Below are positions 7,213 through 12,310 of a stretch of DNA of 12,310 nt, piece after piece. The notes beneath the pieces were generated by a model that ran no database searches, was not told where the DNA came from, and worked only from the letters and a program-made list of their open reading frames with translations. The stretch comes from Microcystis aeruginosa W13-11. GTDB taxonomy: Bacteria > Cyanobacteriota > Cyanobacteriia > Cyanobacteriales > Microcystaceae. The stretch is taken from NCBI GenBank assembly GCA_009995705.1, contig JAADBR010000129.1, positions 1 to 12,310 on the forward strand. Direction: 5' to 3'. Both the position numbers and the translations under genes were made by a program. Numbering within the stretch: the stretch's first letter is position 1; every line of letters begins with the position of its first letter.

Positions 7213-7261
7213 GTTAAAAGTTATCAGTTATGAGATTTGAGTTCTAAGTGAGTAGTTTTAA
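7213..7261. repeat. Degenerate heptamer tandem repeat, array 1
   Basis: Seven consecutive 7-nt units each begin with G and end with A, with an approximate consensus GTTWTRA; the clearest are GTTATCA (7220-7226) and GTTATGA (7227-7233). The array begins 10 nt upstream of the mrdA start codon. Such short tandem heptamers (STRR-type) are known from cyanobacterial intergenic regions. The later units are more diverged. Confidence 0.6.
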
Positions 7262-7284
7262 ATAGCACTTTCCCGATGTCTTTT

Positions 7285-7312
7285 CACTGATTACTGTTTA
7301 CTGTTCACTGAA
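7285..7312. repeat. Heptamer tandem repeat, array 2
   Basis: There are four consecutive 7-nt units, consensus YACTGWW: CACTGAT, TACTGTT, TACTGTT and CACTGAA. It is inverted relative to array 1: ACTGATTACT (7286-7295) is the reverse complement of AGTTATCAGT (7219-7228) at 9 of 10 positions. A transcript could therefore fold the two arrays together around the roughly 55-nt spacer. Confidence 0.65.
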
Positions 7313-7367
7313 AAGGACGCAATACTGGGTGATTTAGCTCCTCTGTTTACTAAAGTCCAAGGTATCC

Positions 7368-7396
7368 ACAATATATCTTAACAAAATAAGTGTAAA
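7368..7396 (-). promoter_or_regulatory. Possible promoter of mrdA
   Basis: On the minus strand, TTTACA (7391-7396; 5 of 6 to the -35 consensus) precedes TATTGT (7368-7373) with a 17-nt spacer. An overlapping TATATT (7370-7375) at 15-nt spacing is an alternative. The transcript would have a leader of about 157 nt that contains both heptamer arrays. No better candidate was seen in this gap. Confidence 0.35.
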
Positions 7397-7493
7397 TACA
7401 AAGGAGTGGAAGGAACCACACCAGACACAGGCAGGGGACACAAAGATTGATCGCTTCTATAGTAAGTTAAAGAGAGCTAGGAAACTGGCACAG

Positions 7494-7535
7494 ACATATA
7501 GTTAAGAGTTTGTCAAGTATTTCTTAACTATATGT
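7494..7535. repeat. Perfect 14-bp inverted repeat
   Basis: ACATATAGTTAAGA (7494-7507) is exactly reverse-complementary to 7522-7535, with a 14-nt loop. It starts 14 nt beyond the alcohol dehydrogenase stop on the minus strand, so it could act as that gene's 3' hairpin. However, no T tract follows on either strand, and the stem is AT-rich. It could instead be a small MITE-like remnant or a protein-binding site. Confidence 0.7.
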
Positions 7536-7549
7536 AACATTATCCCTGT

Positions 7550-8742
<1,193 letters not shown>

Positions 8743-11700
8743 ATGTTAGTCCTCACCATCCGCGAAGAAGGAATGAACGATGGTGGCTTTACTGCTAGTC
8801 TCAATTTTGATAGCGGTAACAGCTACCCAATTACGGTTACTGACCCCTTTACTAACCAAGAAGAAAAAGACCTAGAATGGTACTTTGAGGAATGGTTAGT
8901 ATTTCCCACCCTAGAGACGGATAAAGCGCAAAAAGCCGCCAACAGTGTCCAAAACTATGGCGAAAACCTATTTAAACAGGTTTTCCAGAGTAATTTAAAT
9001 GCTTATGGGGAATATCGAGACTTGCGAAAGCAGTTAAGTCAACTGCAAATTATTATCGAAAGTCAGTCGCCAGAATTTCAAGCTTTACATTGGGAAGCGC
9101 TGAAAGATCCTGATTTACCGCGTCCCTTTTCTATAGATTGTATCATCTCCCGCCAGCGTCGAGGGGCTACAGTTGTCCCGGTGCAAATGGCCACTTATCC
9201 TACTATCAATCTTCTGGTGGTGATTGCGCGTCCTAATGAGGAATCTGATGTTAACTATCGCACGATTTCCCGTCCTTTAGTAGAACTGGTAAATAGTAGT
9301 GAAATACCAGTAAAAATTGATATTTTGCGTCCCGGAACTTATGAATCACTAACCAGACATCTGGATGAGAAGGGAGAAGGATACTATCATGTTATTCATT
9401 TCGATGTTCATGGCGGATTAATGGAATATGAACAGTACGAAAGACAGGTTCACGGGGACTCTTGGCGCTATCAAAGGGGATGGGGACTGGAGGATTTAGC
9501 AGAATATGAGGGAGTAAAAGCTTTTCTGTTTCTGGAAGGAGAAGAAAAAGGTCAAGCGACTCCGGTAGAAGCGACGGAATTAGCGAATTTACTCACGGGG
9601 AAAAATATCCCTATTTGTATTCTCAATGCTTGTCAGTCAGCAAAGCAAATTTCCCAGGAATCAGAAGACTATCGGGAAACCAGTTTAGGGAGTCGTTTGA
9701 TGACTGCGGGAATGCAAGCTGTGGTGGCGATGGGATATTCGGTGACGGTTTCTGCAGCTAAGTTGATGATGAAACCAATTTATCAGCAATTATTGAACGG
9801 AAAAGACCTAACGGAAGCGATGCGAAAGGGACGGTTAGAGTTATTCAATAATAAGCAACGCCGCGCCTATTATAACACGATAATAGATTTAGAAGATTGG
9901 TTATTACCGGTGATTTATTGTCGCGGTAAAATTAATCTCAATTTGCGTCCATTTACTCCAGAAGAGGAGGAAAAATACTGGGAACATATCGGCAATCAAT
10001 ATGTCTTTCCTTTACCAGAATACGGCTTTGTGGGAAGGGATTTAGAAATTCTCAAGATGGAAAAGGCGCTGCTGAAACATAATATCCTTTTACTCAAAGG
10101 AATGGGAGGGACAGGAAAAACTACTTTACTCAATTATCTACGAGAATGGTGGCAAAAAACCAACTGGGCGACCCATATTTTCTATTTTGGTTATGATAAA
10201 AAAGCTTGGACGTTAGAACAGATTGTCTATGAAATCGGTCAGGGAATTTATAATCGCTTTGAACAGGGGAGTTTCCAAGGGATGAACCTGAAAGCGCGGG
10301 TGAGGAAACTAGAGCAAAAACTCCGCAGTGAGGCGTATATTCTCATTTTAGATAATCTGGAGTCGGTGACGGGACAACCGTTAGCAATTCAGAATACTTT
10401 ACCGGAGAATGAAAGGGAAGCAATCGCCGAATTTCTCAAGAATTTGGTCGGGGGAAAGACGAAGGTGATTTTGGGTTCTCGCAGTGAGGAAACTTGGCTG
10501 CAACGCAGGACTTTTAAGGAGAATATCTATCACTTACAAGGATTAGACCAAGAGTCGAGAACTGAATTAGCGGAGAGAATTTTAGAACGTCAGGCGAAGA
10601 GTCGGAAAAATGCGATTAAAAAGGATGATTATTTTAAACGCTTGATGAAATTGTTGGCGGGATATCCGTTGGCGATGGAGGTGGTATTAGCGAATCTGAA
10701 GCGACAGTCACCGGAGGAGATTTGGCAAGGGTTACAGTTGGCGGAGTTAGTTAATGTGGGGGATGAGAATAAGACTAATAATATCATCAAGTGTGTGGAA
10801 TATTCCCACAGTAATTTGTCGGAGGAGGCGCAGAAGTTGTTACTATGTTTAGCACCTTTTAGTGGGTTTATTCACCGGGGTGTTATTCCTGAATATAGCC
10901 AACAACTACAGCAATTAGAACTTTTACAAGGCTATCAGTTTGACCAATTTGATGCAGCGATTGAAGAAGCGATTCATTGGGGTTTGCTTTCGCCGATGAG
11001 TGAAGAAATGCCGAGTTTATTGACTATCCAGCCCATTTTTCCCTACTTCCTAAAAACGAAGTTAAAGGAATTAGCACCAGAGGCGCAAGCAGCAATTTGG
11101 GAGGGTTTTAAGAATCATTACCGAGGATTGGCAAGTTATTATAATAACCTGCTAGATTCCAAAAATCCGCAAGAGAAGCAGTGGGGGATATTGTTCTGTC
11201 GCTGGGAGTATGAAAATCTGTTTAATGCGTTGCAAATCGCTCTCAATCAGCAAGAAAGCGTACTTAGTATTATTACTTGCTTGCATAGTTATCTGGATTT
11301 AAACCAAGATACTCAGACTAATTTAAAGCTCCTAGAGTTCGTTCTCGAAACTTTTGAAAACTATCCCCCTGAAGCCAAACAAGGGCAGATGGCACTAGAA
11401 ATCATTGCTATAATTGCCGAGGCAGGAAGCAAATATTTACAAAGTAAAAATTATCAGAAAGCGAAAGAGATTTACCAAAAGAGCCTCGAATTACTCAAGC
11501 CAATTAGTGAAAGTTACAGTCAATTGAAGCAATTTTTGCAAGCCAGCATTCTGCACCAGTTGGGAATGGTAGCGGCAGAATTGAGGGAATGGGAGCAAGC
11601 CCGAAGCTACTACCGGCAAGCTCTTGAGATCTGCATTGAATATGGCGCTGCCGGAGGCACGCAAAGCGCCCGCTACGAGCAAGCCAGCACCCTGCACCAG

Positions 11701-11982
11701 TTGGGAATGGTAGCGCAAGAATTGAGGGAATGGGAGCAAGCTCGAAGCTACTACCGGCAAGCTCTTGAGATCAAGATTGAATATGGCGCCCGCTACAAGC
11801 AAGCCAAAACCCTGCACCAGTTGGGAATGGTAGCGGCAGAATTGAGGGAATGGGAGCAAGCTCGAAGCTACTACCAGCAAGCTCTTGAGATCAAGATTGA
11901 ATATGGCGCCCGCTACGAGCAAGCCAGCACCCTGCACCAGTTGGGAATGGTAGCGCAAGAATTGAGGGAATGGGAGTCTTGA
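8743..11982 (+). CDS. CHAT protease - NB-ARC ATPase - TPR protein (STAND/NLR-like), frameshifted in its TPR array
   Basis: This 1079-residue predicted cytoplasmic protein has three modules. Residues about 1-400 are a CHAT (caspase-like) peptidase with the histidine motif VIHFDVHGG (catalytic H223) and cysteine motif LNACQSA (C297). Residues about 425-660 are an NB-ARC ATPase: Walker A GMGGTGKTT (453-461), Walker B ILILDN (533-538), a KVILGSR sensor (574-580) and a GYPLA GLPL-like motif (640-644). A helical, winged-helix-like region follows to about 790. TPRs start near 890 and become nearly identical 40-residue units from 937. STAND proteins of this layout are thought to oligomerise when the repeats sense a ligand, switching on the effector; in bacteria many act in defence or cell death. 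The target here is unknown. The frame ends after QELREWES because of a 26-nt deletion in a repeat. Confidence 0.9.
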   Translation: MLVLTIREEGMNDGGFTASLNFDSGNSYPITVTDPFTNQEEKDLEWYFEEWLVFPTLETDKAQKAANSVQNYGENLFKQVFQSNLNAYGEYRDLRKQLSQLQIIIESQSPEFQALHWEALKDPDLPRPFSIDCIISRQRRGATVVPVQMATYPTINLLVVIARPNEESDVNYRTISRPLVELVNSSEIPVKIDILRPGTYESLTRHLDEKGEGYYHVIHFDVHGGLMEYEQYERQVHGDSWRYQRGWGLEDLAEYEGVKAFLFLEGEEKGQATPVEATELANLLTGKNIPICILNACQSAKQISQESEDYRETSLGSRLMTAGMQAVVAMGYSVTVSAAKLMMKPIYQQLLNGKDLTEAMRKGRLELFNNKQRRAYYNTIIDLEDWLLPVIYCRGKINLNLRPFTPEEEEKYWEHIGNQYVFPLPEYGFVGRDLEILKMEKALLKHNILLLKGMGGTGKTTLLNYLREWWQKTNWATHIFYFGYDKKAWTLEQIVYEIGQGIYNRFEQGSFQGMNLKARVRKLEQKLRSEAYILILDNLESVTGQPLAIQNTLPENEREAIAEFLKNLVGGKTKVILGSRSEETWLQRRTFKENIYHLQGLDQESRTELAERILERQAKSRKNAIKKDDYFKRLMKLLAGYPLAMEVVLANLKRQSPEEIWQGLQLAELVNVGDENKTNNIIKCVEYSHSNLSEEAQKLLLCLAPFSGFIHRGVIPEYSQQLQQLELLQGYQFDQFDAAIEEAIHWGLLSPMSEEMPSLLTIQPIFPYFLKTKLKELAPEAQAAIWEGFKNHYRGLASYYNNLLDSKNPQEKQWGILFCRWEYENLFNALQIALNQQESVLSIITCLHSYLDLNQDTQTNLKLLEFVLETFENYPPEAKQGQMALEIIAIIAEAGSKYLQSKNYQKAKEIYQKSLELLKPISESYSQLKQFLQASILHQLGMVAAELREWEQARSYYRQALEICIEYGAAGGTQSARYEQASTLHQLGMVAQELREWEQARSYYRQALEIKIEYGARYKQAKTLHQLGMVAAELREWEQARSYYQQALEIKIEYGARYEQASTLHQLGMVAQELREWES
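11644..11670. repeat. Palindromic 21-nt insertion inside one TPR unit
   Basis: Compared with the other units, 21 nt (11649-11669) are inserted between GGCGC and CCGCTACGAG. The insert creates nested inverted repeats: outer GGCGCT (11644-11649) with AGCGCC (11665-11670), and inner TGCC-GGA-GGCA (11649-11659). GCGC is repeated at both edges, like a target duplication. It stays in frame and adds seven residues (AGGTQSA) to the loop between TPR helices. This looks like a small mobile palindromic element of the kind found scattered in cyanobacterial genes. Confidence 0.6.
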
Positions 11983-12310
11983 GATCTACATTGAATATGG
12001 CAATCGCTACGAGCAAGCCAGCACCCTGCACCAGTTGGGAGCAGTAGCCCAAGAATTGAGGGAATGGGAGCAAGCCCGAAGCTACTACCAGCAAGCTCTT
12101 GATATCTACATTGAATATGGCAATCGCTATGAGCAAGCCGGAACCCTGCACCAGTTGGGAATGGTAGCGCAAGAATTGAGGGAATGGGAGCAAGCCCGAA
12201 GCTACTACCAGCAAGCTCTTGAGATCAAGATTGAATATGGCGCCCGCTACGAGCAAGCCAGCACCCTGCACCAGTTGGGAATGGTAGCGCAAGAATTGAG
12301 GGAATGGGAG
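11978..12310 (+). pseudogene. Out-of-frame continuation of the TPR array (partial, runs off the window)
   Basis: After the stop at 11980-11982 the same TPR sequence continues without a stop to the window end, in the frame starting at 11978 (LEIYIEYGNRYEQAST, then two full-length junctions of the 40-residue unit). The upstream unit lacks the 26 nt that would encode QARSYYQQA, so the two parts cannot be read as one protein without a +1 or -2 shift. No ribosome binding site or convincing independent start is seen. I take it as the severed C-terminal part of the CHAT/NB-ARC/TPR gene, unless the deletion is an assembly error. Confidence 0.75.

Larger units (their letters stand above)
7204..7549. 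other. 346-nt non-coding region between mrdA and the alcohol dehydrogenase gene
   Basis: No convincing coding frame exists here. It holds two heptamer arrays (7213-7312), a candidate mrdA promoter (7368-7396) and a perfect long inverted repeat (7494-7535). Between 7397 and 7493 I see only a small GTGG/CCAC hairpin near 7406-7419 and nothing else I can name. Confidence 0.7.
11551..12310 (+). repeat. Array of nearly identical 120-bp TPR units
   Basis: The segment beginning CTGCACCAGTTGGGA recurs at 11551, 11692, 11812, 11932, 12026, 12146 and 12266. Spacing is 120 nt (40 residues) except 141 nt for the first interval (21-nt insertion) and 94 nt for the fourth (26-nt deletion). Unit landmarks are LHQLG, ELREWEQARSYY and QALEI. 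Only a few codons vary: A/Q after MVA, R/Q in YYRQ, C/K/Y in EIxIEYG, A/N after EYG, and E/K, S/K/G near RYEQAST. The array runs off the window edge, so its full copy number is unknown. Confidence 0.92.

Noticed and set aside
7213..7312. CRISPR or phage attachment site
   Set aside because: The repeats are 7-nt tandem units without spacers, and no integrase or tRNA end duplicate is nearby.
11491..12292. Two long minus-strand frames with repeated RYHSQLVQG-type segments
   Set aside because: They are shadows of the TPR repeats: a periodic DNA array without stops in one frame yields periodic antisense frames. No known motif or start signal supports them.
11551..12310. CRISPR array
   Set aside because: The period is 120 nt and the whole unit is conserved and coding, with no unique spacers between short repeats.

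Overview
The window reads as cyanobacterial chromosome, most likely Microcystis or a close unicellular relative. The clues are three copies of the cyanobacterial HIP1 octamer GCGATCGC (276, 2684, 4138), a DUF2288 protein, a DevBCA-type exporter, mostly weak Shine-Dalgarno sites, heptameric intergenic repeats, and a large CHAT/NB-ARC/TPR protein. The genus is an inference from overall resemblance, not from a search.

Layout. Positions 1-67 are the 3' end of a 5S rRNA gene, followed by a strong hairpin terminator (80-105): the tail of a ribosomal RNA operon. A DUF2288 gene (122-412, minus) converges on it. From 548 to 4353 runs a four-gene plus-strand cluster: a TetR-family regulator with a possible self-operator over its own -10 box, then a membrane fusion protein, a permease and an ATPase that together make a DevBCA/MacB-like tripartite exporter. 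A well-formed promoter drives tRNA-Ser(GCU) (4415-4506). Only 19 nt after the tRNA begins a radical SAM gene of the TYW1-like COG0731 type. Its stop codon overlaps that of a convergent class B penicillin-binding protein (PBP2, mrdA, 5329-7203, minus).

Positions 7204-7549 are non-coding and hold two arrays of degenerate 7-nt repeats, a possible promoter for mrdA and a perfect 14-bp inverted repeat. Next is a class III alcohol dehydrogenase / S-(hydroxymethyl)glutathione dehydrogenase (7550-8659, minus). It is divergent from the most interesting gene in the window, a 1079-residue CHAT protease - NB-ARC ATPase - TPR protein (8743-11982).

That protein has the architecture of a STAND (NLR-like) signalling switch: a cysteine protease effector, a nucleotide-driven switch and a repeat sensor. 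Its sensor is made of nearly identical 120-bp (40-residue) TPR units that run off the right edge of the window. In the fourth complete unit a clean 26-nt deletion shifts the frame and stops the protein at 11982. The TPR reading frame continues intact in another phase to 12310. The gene is therefore a recent frameshift, a truncated variant, or an assembly error inside a repeat. Another unit carries a 21-nt in-frame palindromic insertion.

Most of the rest is housekeeping: translation (5S, tRNA), cell wall elongation (mrdA), formaldehyde detoxification (frmA) and a regulated exporter. The accessory and novel material lies in the CHAT/NB-ARC/TPR gene and in the 7.2-7.55 kb intergenic region.
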